Numbered from the stretch's first letter, positions 24,422-33,484 are shown. The stretch is DNA of 54,484 nt from an uncultured Clostridia bacterium (GCA_934754445.1 CAKVHZ010000005.1:1-54484), one strand, 5' to 3'. Program-made: numbers and translations. The notes: generated by a model from the sequence alone, not told the origin.

Positions 24422-24473
24422 AATAAAATAAAAAAAATATTTTTCAAGTGTGTCAAAAGGTGTGTAAAAATTG

Positions 24474-24662
24474 TTATTTCCTTTTTTTATGTTCTTTGTT
24501 AATATAACACTGGGCTTGATAACTTGAAATATTATTTGAAACTGAACATAATATATTTTTTACAACATTTAATTCGTCGTTGTCATACCTATCAACTAAA
24601 ATTAAACTTATGCTAGCAGATATTTTTATTATAGTTTCAGGGCATATATTTTTTAAATCCAT
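24474..24662 (-). CDS. Small protein, DUF6774-like
   Basis: 62 aa. An N-terminal hydrophobic helix (about 10-23, IKISASISLILVD), an acidic turn DNDELNVVKNILCSVSNNISSYQAQC, then a basic tail. The spacing of helix, D/E-L-x-x-[LV]-x-x-[IL]-x-x, and the Q-x-C end resemble short clostridial proteins of the DUF6774 type that I know mostly from genome surveys. It starts 8 bp after the stop of the polytopic membrane protein and is probably co-transcribed with it. No ribosome site seen. Function unknown. Confidence 0.6.
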   Translation of the reverse strand: MDLKNICPETIIKISASISLILVDRYDNDELNVVKNILCSVSNNISSYQAQCYINKEHKKRK

Positions 24663-24670
24663 ACTAATAT

Positions 24671-26119
24671 TTATGATATTTCTTTTGAATTTGTCATTCT
24701 TTTTTTATTGATTAAATTTATGACAAAATAAACGAATTTTATTAACAAATATACAAGCACGCAGGCAAATACAAACACAACATATATCAGCAATTGAACT
24801 ACTGGATAAAATACTATATTACTACCTATTTTAAACTTTATATCAAATAGTGCTTTAATCCCCTTTATGACTTTTTCCGCTTTTACAGCATCAAACATAA
24901 ATAGATAATTTGCATGATAAAAATTATTGTTTGTTTTTAACGCTATTGCATTAAACGAAGTTCCTAAAATTAATACAATTAAAAAATAACAACAAAAACC
25001 TGCAAGACAATCTTTTAAAGCATTTTTATCTATTTTGTTAAATAATTTAAAACATAGTGCCAAAATAGGAATTATTATAATATTTGTGTGTTCTAATATA
25101 AAATGCATATTCCATAAATAAAACAAGCCTTTACCTTCTAAATCTGGAACAGCCAAAGCAAAAACCGCACCTGTCAAATTTACAATTACTGAAAAGTTAA
25201 ATAATTTTTGATTTCTAAATATTATTGATGCTAAAATTAAATATGCGCCAATATTACATAATTGAAGTGGTAGTCTCTCTATATTTATCGATACAGCACT
25301 AAACATTTCGTTATATTGTAAGAATAATGCAAAACTTAAAATTAAGCAAACAATATATTTAATTTCTTCGTCTTTATTCCTAAACATCAAATAAAGTGTA
25401 GTTAATTCAATTACTACAAACAATAGCCATAAAATATGTGGTAAACTCCAAGGTTTAAGCAATATGTTAGAATATCCAAACAAATGTTGTGGAACAAAAA
25501 TAGGAATTACAGCAAGGAAAATTGCCATAAAAATTAATAGGTTAAGAAAAAACTCTTTAATATTATTAAGTTTTATGTTCTTAAAGTCTTCAAAAAATAA
25601 TATTATAGATAAAATTAAAGGAATAATCCATGTAATAGCAAATATTATACTACGAAAAATAGGATTCAATAAAAAGTCTTTAACTCCTTGACTAATTACT
25701 GGAATAGAATTTAACCCCTTTCCTAAACTTGAAGTTGCGAACTCTAAAAATGTTGGAAAATAAATTAAATTTACAATAGTTAATAAAAAACAAAAATATA
25801 TAGCAATATTTTTTATATATTTATTTTTACAAAATACACTTATTGGAATAACAACAAAAGGAACATAGTTTGCCCATCTAACAAAAGCAAAAATTATATT
25901 TTTAGAGTTAGGAATATAACTTTCGTCATAAGATACGCTAAAAGCATCTGGAAGTAAAATTGATAAGAAAATTATAAAGCAATACACAACCGATAAAACT
26001 TTTAATATTTTATTAATTACAATTTTAAAATTATCATTATTTTTAAAAACAACAAATTTTAAAACTAAATAAATTGATATAATAATAAAAAAACTAAGTA
26101 AAAAAAATAAATAAAACAT
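24671..26119 (-). CDS. Polytopic membrane protein, possibly YwaF/TMEM164-like
   Basis: 482 aa with about 11-12 hydrophobic segments. The second half shows LPLQLCNIGAYLI (about 285-297), LWNMHFILEHTNIIIIPILAL and a conserved AGFCCYFLIVLILGTSFN, a pattern similar to the YwaF/TMEM164 (TIGR02206) membrane family. The first half is a separate hydrophobic region. Function of the bacterial family is not settled. The start follows GGGGAAATATG with the G-tract very close. Leads a two-gene unit with the 62-aa protein. Confidence 0.55.
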   Translation of the reverse strand: MFYLFFLLSFFIIISIYLVLKFVVFKNNDNFKIVINKILKVLSVVYCFIIFLSILLPDAFSVSYDESYIPNSKNIIFAFVRWANYVPFVVIPISVFCKNKYIKNIAIYFCFLLTIVNLIYFPTFLEFATSSLGKGLNSIPVISQGVKDFLLNPIFRSIIFAITWIIPLILSIILFFEDFKNIKLNNIKEFFLNLLIFMAIFLAVIPIFVPQHLFGYSNILLKPWSLPHILWLLFVVIELTTLYLMFRNKDEEIKYIVCLILSFALFLQYNEMFSAVSINIERLPLQLCNIGAYLILASIIFRNQKLFNFSVIVNLTGAVFALAVPDLEGKGLFYLWNMHFILEHTNIIIIPILALCFKLFNKIDKNALKDCLAGFCCYFLIVLILGTSFNAIALKTNNNFYHANYLFMFDAVKAEKVIKGIKALFDIKFKIGSNIVFYPVVQLLIYVVFVFACVLVYLLIKFVYFVINLINKKRMTNSKEIS

Positions 26120-26242
26120 ATTTCCCCTTTAAATGTATAAAAAATTATATCAAAATATAAAGTATTATCAAAATAAAATATTCTTTAAAATAACTATATA
26201 CTTAAAATAATAAATATCAAATAAAAACAACTATATCATTAA

Positions 26243-26977
26243 ATGAATAAAATTTTAATATATTATTTTATGAAAAAAATAAAATTATTTTTAGTTTTTA
26301 TATTCTTTTTTAGTTTTTTGCTCTTATTTGGTTGTAAAGACAATACAAACATATTAGTTCAAGAAAAAATTAGCGAAGTTCGTTTTAATTTATTCACAAT
26401 AAGTAGTGATGAAATAAGTGTAAATTTTACTAGTGGGTTTAGAGAAAATCCTTATATATTAAATGGCAAAAGCGAAAACAAAAAAGAATTTGGCATTATA
26501 ACTGTTAAATTTTTAAAAGAGCAAGAAAACAAATCTTCGCTACCTAATTTTGTAATAACTATAAATGATATGGACTTTGATGGCGAATTTGAATTAAATC
26601 CTTTTGACCAAACATATGTTCAAGATGTTGAAACCTACGTTTTAGATGATAGTATCATTTTTATCAAAATAATGTGGGGAGATTATTCTTTTGAAGGAGA
26701 ATTAAAAAACCTTTCTAAGACTTTTAATTTAAGTTCAAAAAAAGCCTTAAATATTTTTATTAAAGAATATAATAAAAACATAAAAAATTTAATTAAAAAC
26801 AATATAGACTTTGAAGTATATGTAAAAATAATAAACGACCCAAGTATAAACCTAGATAAATATTATTTTTATGTATGTTTAATAACAACAAACGGCGAAA
26901 GTATGTCAGTAATTATTGACCCAAATTCTCAAGAAATATTAGCCAAAAATGAAAGTAAAAATCAAATTATTTTATAA
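26243..26977 (+). CDS. Lipoprotein of unknown function
   Basis: 244 aa. Lipoprotein signal: MKKIKLFLVFIFFFSFLLLFGC, with the lipobox LLFGC; the first ATG at 26243 adds nine residues, and the ATG at 26270 gives a more standard signal peptide. The mature part is beta-rich with Asp/Asn-rich loops (NDMDFDGEFELNPFDQ) and no recognised family. No ribosome site at either start. Exposed at the outer face of the membrane. A stand-alone gene convergent with the GT80-like gene. Confidence 0.75.
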   Translation: MNKILIYYFMKKIKLFLVFIFFFSFLLLFGCKDNTNILVQEKISEVRFNLFTISSDEISVNFTSGFRENPYILNGKSENKKEFGIITVKFLKEQENKSSLPNFVITINDMDFDGEFELNPFDQTYVQDVETYVLDDSIIFIKIMWGDYSFEGELKNLSKTFNLSSKKALNIFIKEYNKNIKNLIKNNIDFEVYVKIINDPSINLDKYYFYVCLITTNGESMSVIIDPNSQEILAKNESKNQIIL

Positions 26978-26983
26978 AATGAT

Positions 26984-27040
26984 AAAAAAAATCTAGATTA
27001 ACCTTATTAATTAAATTAATTGTGTTTTTCTAGATTTTTC
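26984..27040. terminator. Terminator-like inverted repeat between convergent genes
   Basis: AAAAATCTAGA (26988-26998) pairs with TCTAGATTTTT (27029-27039) around an AT-rich 30-nt loop, with A and T tracts outside. Confidence 0.6.
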
Positions 27041-27065
27041 CTTTTTATTTATTTTGATTACATTA

Positions 27066-28781
27066 TTATTTTACAAAATCATAACTAGAAGTTTCGTTGT
27101 TATATTTATAATATTTCATACTATTTTTTGAATCATCATAAATAGCAATATCATATTCTGTTGCTTTAACAAATTCTAATAAACATGATTTTTTATCAAC
27201 AAGACTACCGTATTTGGTATCTGTTGATTCTACCATAGAAATAAAGAAATCAATATTATTTTTATAAGATTCTGTAAAATTATCTTTTCTTACATTAAAT
27301 ATACCGCAACTATGTTCATCATCTAAAGAAACAAAAGTTGTAGATTGATAACCTGTGCAATAAGCATCTGGGTTGAAAAAGAAAATTAGTTCAGCGGCAA
27401 TAGTAGAGTCAACATCAATTAAATTTAAAGAATTTAAATGTTCTAGTTTGCCTTTTACTGAGTTTGTAGGATTTCTTGGATGTCCTTTATAGTAATATAC
27501 ATAATCATTGCCATAATATTTTTGAACGGCTTTTACATATTCATCAAAATTAGTTTTATTCTCTGTATCTGTCCAAGTTCCTAAAATTACCATTATTTTT
27601 TTATTTTCATTACTTGCTTTTTCAAACATTGTATCGCTAAAATTATATAATTGTTTTAATGATGCTTGTTCTTCTGTTGTTAAAGCGAAAAGTAAAGATT
27701 TTAAATCTTTAACCTTTATTTTACCTGCAGAAACCAAATCGTTTATTTGATTTTGCATTTCTGGGCAATTTGTTGCCATAGTTCCAGAAACTCTTGTTAA
27801 CCACCATTCTACATTTGGTTCTTCTTTTGCCATAATATATGCATATTCTCTAATTGTGTTAGCATCAATTTCAAAGTTGTTAATAAGTTGTTCTTTGTAA
27901 GATTTTCTTGACTTAATTTGGGTTTTTAATTTATTGTATTTTTCTACCATTTTAGCATAGTTCGTTGCATAATTTTCATTATCAAAATGTTTATTAAAAT
28001 AACTAAATGATGCAGTTCCATCAGATAATAAAACTACTTTATAGTTTGATTGTGGTATTCCATTTGCTATTGTTGCCTGTAGCCAACCATATGCAAAATA
28101 GTCGTTATAAAAGAAATTAAATTTGGAATTAGGATTTATTTCATATAATTCCTTAACCCATTTAGAAGTATTTGAATAAATTTCACTTTGGTCGGCATTA
28201 GCGGTAATTCTGTTTGAATTTACCATAGGCATGGTATAAACATTTTCTGGCATATTTGTATAATCCCATGCCTCACTTCTTTTGAACCAAACAAATGTTG
28301 GAATAGGATTTCCTTCAGCATTATTAATAATACCATTATCTTTATCCATTAAAGACAATGAAAAAATTGTTACAGGCATTGTAGCAGTAATAGGGGCAAT
28401 ATTATATTCATCTGCAAAAACTTTTACTGTTTGTTTTTCTGTTGTAGTAAATAACTTATTACTTACACTTACAGAAACTATATGTTTACCATAATATGCA
28501 GGTATTTCATATTCTCCTTTAAAAACATCGTTTGGATTTGATAAAACAACACTAGATATAATATTACCATCATGTTTTACCTTTATTTCAATATTATCTA
28601 TTTCTTTTGAAATTTTCCATTTTACTTTAATATTTTGTGAGTTTTCAACTTGTTCTGCCGACACGGTTAATTTTACTTTCCAAATAGTATTTGTTAATAC
28701 AATTAATACTATAACCGTTAAAACGATTGCCGAAAATATAGTAACAAGTGGAATCCAAACTTTTTTACTAAGTTTAAACAT
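27066..28781 (-). CDS. Membrane-anchored GT80-like sialyltransferase with Ig-like domain
   Basis: 571 aa. One N-terminal membrane segment (about 11-33), a beta-sandwich, Ig-like domain (about 35-122), then a GT-B-type enzyme. Motifs fit family GT80 (Pasteurella PM0188, Photobacterium enzymes): the LLSDGT block with catalytic-type Asp at 254, LTTEEQASLKQLYNFSD (368-383), ILGTWTDTEN (399-408), YKGHPRN with CMP-binding-type His at 434, and a YQSTTFVSL block (479-486). An Ig-like domain ahead of the catalytic part also occurs in Photobacterium GT80. Predicted to face outward, which is puzzling for a CMP-sugar enzyme. Strong AAAGGAG site. No sialic acid genes nearby. Confidence 0.65.
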   Translation of the reverse strand: MFKLSKKVWIPLVTIFSAIVLTVIVLIVLTNTIWKVKLTVSAEQVENSQNIKVKWKISKEIDNIEIKVKHDGNIISSVVLSNPNDVFKGEYEIPAYYGKHIVSVSVSNKLFTTTEKQTVKVFADEYNIAPITATMPVTIFSLSLMDKDNGIINNAEGNPIPTFVWFKRSEAWDYTNMPENVYTMPMVNSNRITANADQSEIYSNTSKWVKELYEINPNSKFNFFYNDYFAYGWLQATIANGIPQSNYKVVLLSDGTASFSYFNKHFDNENYATNYAKMVEKYNKLKTQIKSRKSYKEQLINNFEIDANTIREYAYIMAKEEPNVEWWLTRVSGTMATNCPEMQNQINDLVSAGKIKVKDLKSLLFALTTEEQASLKQLYNFSDTMFEKASNENKKIMVILGTWTDTENKTNFDEYVKAVQKYYGNDYVYYYKGHPRNPTNSVKGKLEHLNSLNLIDVDSTIAAELIFFFNPDAYCTGYQSTTFVSLDDEHSCGIFNVRKDNFTESYKNNIDFFISMVESTDTKYGSLVDKKSCLLEFVKATEYDIAIYDDSKNSMKYYKYNNETSSYDFVK

Positions 28782-28933
28782 ATTTTTCTCCTTTTATAAT
28801 ATAATTAATTTAAATTTTACTTTTAAATTAATAATATACTCATATATTTTACTTTTATTTTATCACATCTTAACAAATTGCCAAAATCATTTTTATTAAA
28901 TTAAGTTTTTTATTAAATTAAATTAAATATTTT

Positions 28934-29581
28934 TTACGTAAATAATGCACTTATCTCTTTGTGTATTTCTTCAATACTTTTAATTCTATCTCCGTCATAA
29001 CATTTTATAATTTGCCAAGATTTACTTTTTGCAATTTTAATTCCTAATTCATAGCATTTTTTCATATATTCAGTATTACTTTCGTGAATATCTTTCTTCG
29101 TTCCTGCTTTAAGTAGCCCCCTATCCATTCTTAGTTTTAAAGATAAGTCGGGTCGCATATCTAAAAATATCGTTTTATCTGGTCTAGGAAGTTTTAAATC
29201 TTCATACTCGAATTTTTCTAGCCAATTTATGAATTCATTTCGCTCGTTTTCATTCTCAATTTTACTTGCTTGATGTAAAATATTGCTAGAGACATATCTA
29301 TCTAATAGTAATATTCCGCCACTAAGTAAATAATCTTTATACTTAAGCATGGTGCATAACCTATCCACCGAAAAAAACACTGATGACTGTTTAGGATTTA
29401 AACTATTAAGCCCGCCAAAATCTCCGTTTAAATATTTTTTTACAAGCACTGAACTTTCACTTTCATAATTAGGAAAACTTTGTTTTTTTACTTCTTTTCC
29501 AATGCCAGTAAAATATTTCATTAAAAGTTCAGTTTGGGTTTGTTTTCCGCTTCCATCAGTTCCTTCAATTACTATTATCAT
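28934..29581 (-). CDS. tmk: Thymidylate kinase
   Basis: 215 aa. P-loop IEGTDGSGKQTQ (about 5-16), the DRY motif in LLLDRYVSSN (about 92-101), PDKTIFLDM, and a lid region with RMDRG. It phosphorylates dTMP to dTDP. The second Lys/Arg of the LID and the QT after the P-loop differ from the E. coli type. CAGGAG is placed well before the ATG. Transcribed alone after a terminator that closes the lepB-yhbY unit. Confidence 0.88.
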   Translation of the reverse strand: MIIVIEGTDGSGKQTQTELLMKYFTGIGKEVKKQSFPNYESESSVLVKKYLNGDFGGLNSLNPKQSSVFFSVDRLCTMLKYKDYLLSGGILLLDRYVSSNILHQASKIENENERNEFINWLEKFEYEDLKLPRPDKTIFLDMRPDLSLKLRMDRGLLKAGTKKDIHESNTEYMKKCYELGIKIAKSKSWQIIKCYDGDRIKSIEEIHKEISALFT

Positions 29582-29618
29582 TTTTACTCCTGAATGTTTA
29601 TACTGTATACCAATAATT

Positions 29619-29642
29619 AAAAAATGGTTATTATTTAATAAC
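29619..29642 (-). terminator. Terminator of the lepB-yhbY operon
   Basis: Minus strand GTTATT-AAAT-AATAAC stem followed by CATTTTTT, just after the yhbY stop. Confidence 0.65.
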
Positions 29643-29644
29643 TA

Positions 29645-29941
29645 TTACACATCTAAAATATGTTTGACACCTTTAAATTTACTAAGTCTATAAATTATTA
29701 ATACTTTGCCAACACATAATACTGGTTCAGCATTTAGTTTTTCACAAATTTCTTTCATTGTATCTTTCGCTGACACACTTGAATTTTGTAGTAGTTTTAT
29801 TTTCATTAATTCATTTTTATTCAAGTAATTATCTATTTCTATAAAAGTGTTATCATTTAAGTTATCTTTACCAATATTCAACACTGGTTTTAAATTTTGA
29901 GCCATCTTTTTTAATTCTGCTCTTTGTTTAGTTGTTATCAT
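29645..29941 (-). CDS. yhbY: Ribosome-assembly RNA-binding protein, YhbY/CRM domain
   Basis: 98 aa, one CRM domain: LTxKQR-type TTKQRAELKKMAQNLKPVLNIGKDNLNDN, then ELMKIKLLQNSSVSAKDTMKEICEKLNAEPVLCVGKVLIIYR. YhbY binds pre-50S ribosomal particles. Its ATG overlaps the lepB stop by 4 bp (ATGA). Confidence 0.92.
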   Translation of the reverse strand: MITTKQRAELKKMAQNLKPVLNIGKDNLNDNTFIEIDNYLNKNELMKIKLLQNSSVSAKDTMKEICEKLNAEPVLCVGKVLIIYRLSKFKGVKHILDV

Positions 29942-30612
29942 ACTCTTTTACCTCCAAAGATTTGTTTTAAAATGCTTGAGAAATTACTTTCTCCGTCTTT
30001 AATAATATAATCTACTTTTGCTATTATATTGCTCTCTTTAACTGGCCCATAATTACTACAATCATAAGAGTTTGCCCTATTATCGCCTAAATAAAACATA
30101 TAGCCCTTAGGAATAACCATTTCATCATCTATAAATAGTTCGTTATCATCAATTTTTATATTAGAATCTTTAAGCCTTATAAACTTTTCATAAGTAGTCT
30201 GCTTAGAATTTATATTATAATTCTCATTAAGTAAATTGCCGTTAACATAAATAGAGCCATCTTCTTCAACCTTAACCTTATCTCCGCCAATAGCAATTAA
30301 CCTTTTTATAACATATTTAACATTTTCTGTTGAACTATCCATTCTTTTAGCAACAATAATATCGCCTACATAATAAGATTTTATATAGTTTAAAACAACT
30401 TTATCATAGTGTGCCACTGAATTATACTTGCTACTATCATTTAATGTTGGATACATACTAAGCCCATTTACTGGAACAATACTATAAGTAACATTAATAT
30501 ATATAGATAGTGCAAACAATAAAATGCACATAAACAAAAACACTTGCGAGCATTTATACTTAAACTTATCCACACTAGTTTGTTTTAAACAAAAAGTATA
30601 ATTTTTTGTCAT
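29938..30612 (-). CDS. lepB: Signal peptidase I
   Basis: About 224 aa. One N-terminal membrane segment (about 22-45), catalytic Ser in GLSMYPTL and catalytic Lys in VIKRLIAIGGD, then box E-type YLGDNRANSYDCSNYGPV. It removes signal peptides from secreted proteins on the outer face of the membrane. A longer frame opens with TTG at 30630, but that lies upstream of the -10 box; the ATG at 30612 has TATAAT 6 nt before it and no ribosome site, so the mRNA looks leaderless. Divergent from the PAP2 gene. Confidence 0.92.
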   Translation of the reverse strand: MTKNYTFCLKQTSVDKFKYKCSQVFLFMCILLFALSIYINVTYSIVPVNGLSMYPTLNDSSKYNSVAHYDKVVLNYIKSYYVGDIIVAKRMDSSTENVKYVIKRLIAIGGDKVKVEEDGSIYVNGNLLNENYNINSKQTTYEKFIRLKDSNIKIDDNELFIDDEMVIPKGYMFYLGDNRANSYDCSNYGPVKESNIIAKVDYIIKDGESNFSSILKQIFGGKRV

Positions 30613-30618
30613 GCAATA

Positions 30619-30624
30619 ATTATA
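30619..30624 (-). promoter_or_regulatory. -10 box giving a leaderless lepB mRNA
   Basis: TATAAT on the minus strand, 6 nt before the lepB ATG at 30612, with no ribosome site between. It argues against the TTG start at 30630. Confidence 0.55.
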
Positions 30625-30686
30625 TAACAAAATTAGAAAAAAATAAAGAAATTTAAAATAATTATATTTTTTTACTTAAAAAGTGT

Positions 30687-30692
30687 TATACT
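30687..30692 (+). promoter_or_regulatory. Extended -10 box giving a leaderless PAP2 mRNA
   Basis: TG-T-TATACT ends 6 nt before the ATG at 30699; no ribosome site. It faces the lepB promoter 63 bp away. Confidence 0.55.
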
Positions 30693-30698
30693 AAAAAT

Positions 30699-31424
30699 AT
30701 GGAATCTCAAGAAATGCAAAAAAATACATTTTTTAAATTATATGGTAAATATATTATATTAAATATATTGTTAGTAACATTAATAACACTACTTATAATA
30801 TTTGTAAGTATTAATGCTGGTTTTATAAACGATATAGATAGTTTTGTTTTTAAGATAGTTGAAACCTTTAGAACACCAGTATTTTCTAACATATTTTTAT
30901 TTATAACTTATTTAGGCGAAACAATTACTATAATAATATTATTGATTTTATGTTTAATATTTCTTAAGAAAAAGAGTTTCCCCTTAATATTCTTATGTTC
31001 AATTAGTGCTTTTATAAATTTTGTTATTAAAAACCTAGTAAAAAGAGCAAGACCTGTGGGTCAATTTGTTAATAATTTAATTATAAATTATCCTTTCCCT
31101 GATAGTTACTCATTTCCAAGTGGACACTCTCAAACATCTCTTGTATTTTATTTCATTTTAGCCTTTATTTTATTAAACAATTTTTATAAAGGGAAACATA
31201 AAAAATTATTTCTATCATTATCATTAATTATACCTATATTAGTTATGCTATCAAGATTAGTTCTAGGTGTCCATTTCTTTAGCGATGTATTATGCGGATT
31301 ATCTATAGGCACTCTTATAATTATCAATTATTTTTTCTATCTAAAAATAAAATTTATAAAACAACCTATGAAAATTAATAGTAATAGTAATAGTAATAGT
31401 AATAGTAATAGTAATAGTAAATAA
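30699..31424 (+). CDS. PAP2-family membrane phosphatase with (Asn-Ser)7 tail
   Basis: 241 aa, six membrane segments. Phosphatase motifs: KRARPVGQF (about 113-121, KX6RP type), PSGHSQT (about 139-145), and SRLVLGVHFFSDVLCG (about 186-201, SRX5HX3D). Members dephosphorylate undecaprenyl pyrophosphate, phosphatidic acid or PGP on the outer face; the substrate cannot be fixed here. The C-terminus is a simple (Asn-Ser)7 repeat ending in Lys. The mRNA appears leaderless. Confidence 0.88.
   Translation: MESQEMQKNTFFKLYGKYIILNILLVTLITLLIIFVSINAGFINDIDSFVFKIVETFRTPVFSNIFLFITYLGETITIIILLILCLIFLKKKSFPLIFLCSISAFINFVIKNLVKRARPVGQFVNNLIINYPFPDSYSFPSGHSQTSLVFYFILAFILLNNFYKGKHKKLFLSLSLIIPILVMLSRLVLGVHFFSDVLCGLSIGTLIIINYFFYLKIKFIKQPMKINSNSNSNSNSNSNSK
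31377..31418 (+). repeat. Seven tandem AATAGT hexamers
   Basis: Exactly seven copies, in frame, encoding (Asn-Ser)7 at the end of the PAP2 protein. Loss or gain of units changes the tail length but never the frame. Confidence 0.95.
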
Positions 31425-31454
31425 TACAATTATCAATATAATACGCATATTTAA

Positions 31455-31487
31455 AAAAAAATAGTTATTCGTGAATAACTATTTTTT
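31455..31487. terminator. Bidirectional terminator between the PAP2 gene and parB
   Basis: 15-bp stem with AATAGTTATTC / GAATAACTATT core, GT loop, A and T tracts outside. Confidence 0.9.
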
Positions 31488-31519
31488 GTTTTATTTACTT
31501 ATTTTAAATCAAATTAGAT

Positions 31520-32413
31520 TTATCTATTCTTTAAAGTTTGAACTAAATCATAAATTCTATCTAAATCATCTTTATTAAAGTAATCAATATAGATTCTACC
31601 CCTATTTTCACTACCCATTACGAATACTTTTGTTCCAAAAACTCTTTGCATATCCATAATTAGTTCGTGGAATTCATTACTTATTTTGCCATTAGCACTT
31701 GTTTCGTTTTTAGGTTTTTTATTAGATTTTACAGCATTTTCTAAATCTCTAACAGTTAGTTTTTTCTCGCAAACTTGTTTTGCTAGTTTTATTTGAGCAT
31801 CTCTATCTTGAATTACTACTAAACTACGAGCATGTCCTGCACTTAACTTGCCGTCTTCTATCATTTGAATAACTTCTGGTTGCAAGGTTAATATTCTTAA
31901 TGTATTAGATATAACTGGTCTACTTTTACCTAATCTTTCAGCAACGACATCTTGTGTCCAGCCGAATTCATCTATTAATTCTTTTATTGCTTTTGCTTCT
32001 TCAATAGGAGTAAGGTCTTTTCTTTGTAAGTTTTCAATAATACTAATTTCTTTTATCTCATTATTTGTAAAATCAGCAACTAAGCAAGGAACTTCCTTTA
32101 ATCCTGCAATTTTACTTGCTCTCCAACGACGCTCACCAGCAACAATTAAATATCTGCCATCTCTTTCTACAACTAATATAGGTTGTAATACTCCATGCAC
32201 TTTAATTGAACTTGCAAGTTCGTTTAATGCTTCTTCATCGAATTTCTTTCTTGGTTGGTTCTTGTTAGGGTCAATCAATGAAATAGCAATACTCCTAACT
32301 GACTTACCATCTTTTTCCAATGTTTCACGTGAAACATTTTCAATATCTTCATTATTTTTAAAATTATTAAATAGGCTTTCTAATCCCCTGCCTAATCCAC
32401 CTTTCACTGGCAT
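31520..32413 (-). CDS. parB: Chromosome-partition protein ParB (Spo0J)
   Basis: 297 aa. N-terminal CTPase domain with NQPRKKF (about 52-58) and GERRWRASKIAGL (about 108-120), then the HTH that reads parS (LGKSRPVISNTLRIL) and the C-terminal dimer domain. It loads at parS as a CTP-driven clamp. Residues NVSRETLE (about 26-33) are encoded by a parS site inside the gene. AAAGGAG precedes the ATG. An 18-bp palindrome and a parS site lie upstream, 220 bp from parA. Confidence 0.96.
   Translation of the reverse strand: MPVKGGLGRGLESLFNNFKNNEDIENVSRETLEKDGKSVRSIAISLIDPNKNQPRKKFDEEALNELASSIKVHGVLQPILVVERDGRYLIVAGERRWRASKIAGLKEVPCLVADFTNNEIKEISIIENLQRKDLTPIEEAKAIKELIDEFGWTQDVVAERLGKSRPVISNTLRILTLQPEVIQMIEDGKLSAGHARSLVVIQDRDAQIKLAKQVCEKKLTVRDLENAVKSNKKPKNETSANGKISNEFHELIMDMQRVFGTKVFVMGSENRGRIYIDYFNKDDLDRIYDLVQTLKNR
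32321..32336. promoter_or_regulatory. parS: parS site inside parB
   Basis: TGTTTCACGTGAAACA, a perfect match to the Bacillus parS. In the parB frame it encodes V-S-R-E-T. Confidence 0.95.
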
Positions 32414-32496
32414 ATTATTTTCTCCTTTATCCTTATTCTTATAAATAATGTTATTTATGCTTTATTACTTTATATTAAACATACATAATAATTTAT

Positions 32497-32514
32497 CTAA
32501 ATAAATTTATTTAG
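32497..32514. promoter_or_regulatory. 18-bp perfect AT-rich palindrome upstream of parB
   Basis: CTAAATAAATTTATTTAG lies between the parA stop and the parB start. It could bind a dimeric regulator or be chance in AT-rich DNA. Confidence 0.3.
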
Positions 32515-32618
32515 TTATATCCAACAAATTCGTATAATTATAATAAAATACACTATCGTCTATTAATTAACTTATATAATAATTAAATATATTAAGTTAA
32601 CCATTATTATAATACAAA

Positions 32619-32634
32619 TGTTTCACGTGAAACA
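32619..32634. promoter_or_regulatory. parS: parS site between parA and parB
   Basis: Perfect TGTTTCACGTGAAACA ending one base before the last parA codon's stop region on the minus strand. Confidence 0.95.
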
Positions 32635-33405
32635 TTATTTGTCCTTGTTTCGTTTTAAAAATTCTTGAGTTAATTCCATATAGGCAACTGAACCTTTGCA
32701 TTTTGGGTCGTAGTCAATTACACTTTCCCCATAACTTGGAGCTTCGGCAACCCTTATATTTCTTGGTATTGCGGTGTTAAACACTTTTTTATCAAAGAAT
32801 TTTCTTACTTCGGCCGAAACTTCATTAACTAGATTACTTCTAGCACTTTTCATCGTTAAAACAACGCCTTCTATCTCTAAATTGCTGTTTAAATGTTGTT
32901 TTACCAACCATACAGTGTTCATTAATTGTGTTAAGGCCTCTAGAGATAAAAATTCACACAACATCGGTATTATAATACTATCTGCAGCAGTTAATGCATT
33001 TACAGTTAATAACCCTAAACTTGGCGGACAATCTATTGTTATGTAGTCGTAACTACCTTTAATAGTGTCTAGTGCGTTTTTTAAGGTCTTTTCCCTATTG
33101 TCCATTTGAACAAGGTCAATTTCTGCTCCTGCTAAGTTAATGTCCGCAGGTATAATATCTAAGTTTTGATATTTTGTTCTTTTTACAACATCGGCAATAT
33201 TTGTTTCGCCTATAATTACATTATAAATACTCTTTAAATTTTCATTTTTTTCTATTCCTAAAGAACTTGTTGCATTCCCTTGTGGGTCTAAGTCTAAAAT
33301 TAATACTTTTTTACCTAGTCCAGCAAGACAACTACTCATATTTACACAAGTAGTAGTTTTTCCAACTCCACCTTTTTGATTAGAAAAAGCAATTATTTTT
33401 CCCAT
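32635..33405 (-). CDS. parA: Chromosome-partition ATPase ParA (Soj)
   Basis: 256 aa. Deviant Walker A KGGVGKTTT (about 10-18), switch I region DLDPQGNAT (about 38-46), Walker B DYITIDCPPSLGLLT (about 116-130). It binds DNA as an ATP dimer and segregates the origin with ParB-parS; in Bacillus it also controls DnaA. AAAGGAG and an extended -10 (TG-A-TATAAT near 33431) precede it, and a terminator separates it from rsmG, so it has its own transcript. Confidence 0.96.
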   Translation of the reverse strand: MGKIIAFSNQKGGVGKTTTCVNMSSCLAGLGKKVLILDLDPQGNATSSLGIEKNENLKSIYNVIIGETNIADVVKRTKYQNLDIIPADINLAGAEIDLVQMDNREKTLKNALDTIKGSYDYITIDCPPSLGLLTVNALTAADSIIIPMLCEFLSLEALTQLMNTVWLVKQHLNSNLEIEGVVLTMKSARSNLVNEVSAEVRKFFDKKVFNTAIPRNIRVAEAPSYGESVIDYDPKCKGSVAYMELTQEFLKRNKDK

Positions 33406-33440
33406 ACATACTCCTTTTATTTTAATTATATCATACTAAT

Positions 33441-33473
33441 AAAAAAATAGCAATCTGTTTTTTTGCTATTTTT
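33441..33473 (-). terminator. Terminator after rsmG
   Basis: AAAAATAGCAA / TTGCTATTTTT stem with T tail on the minus strand, between rsmG and parA. Confidence 0.8.
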
Positions 33474-33484
33474 CTTATTTTTTA

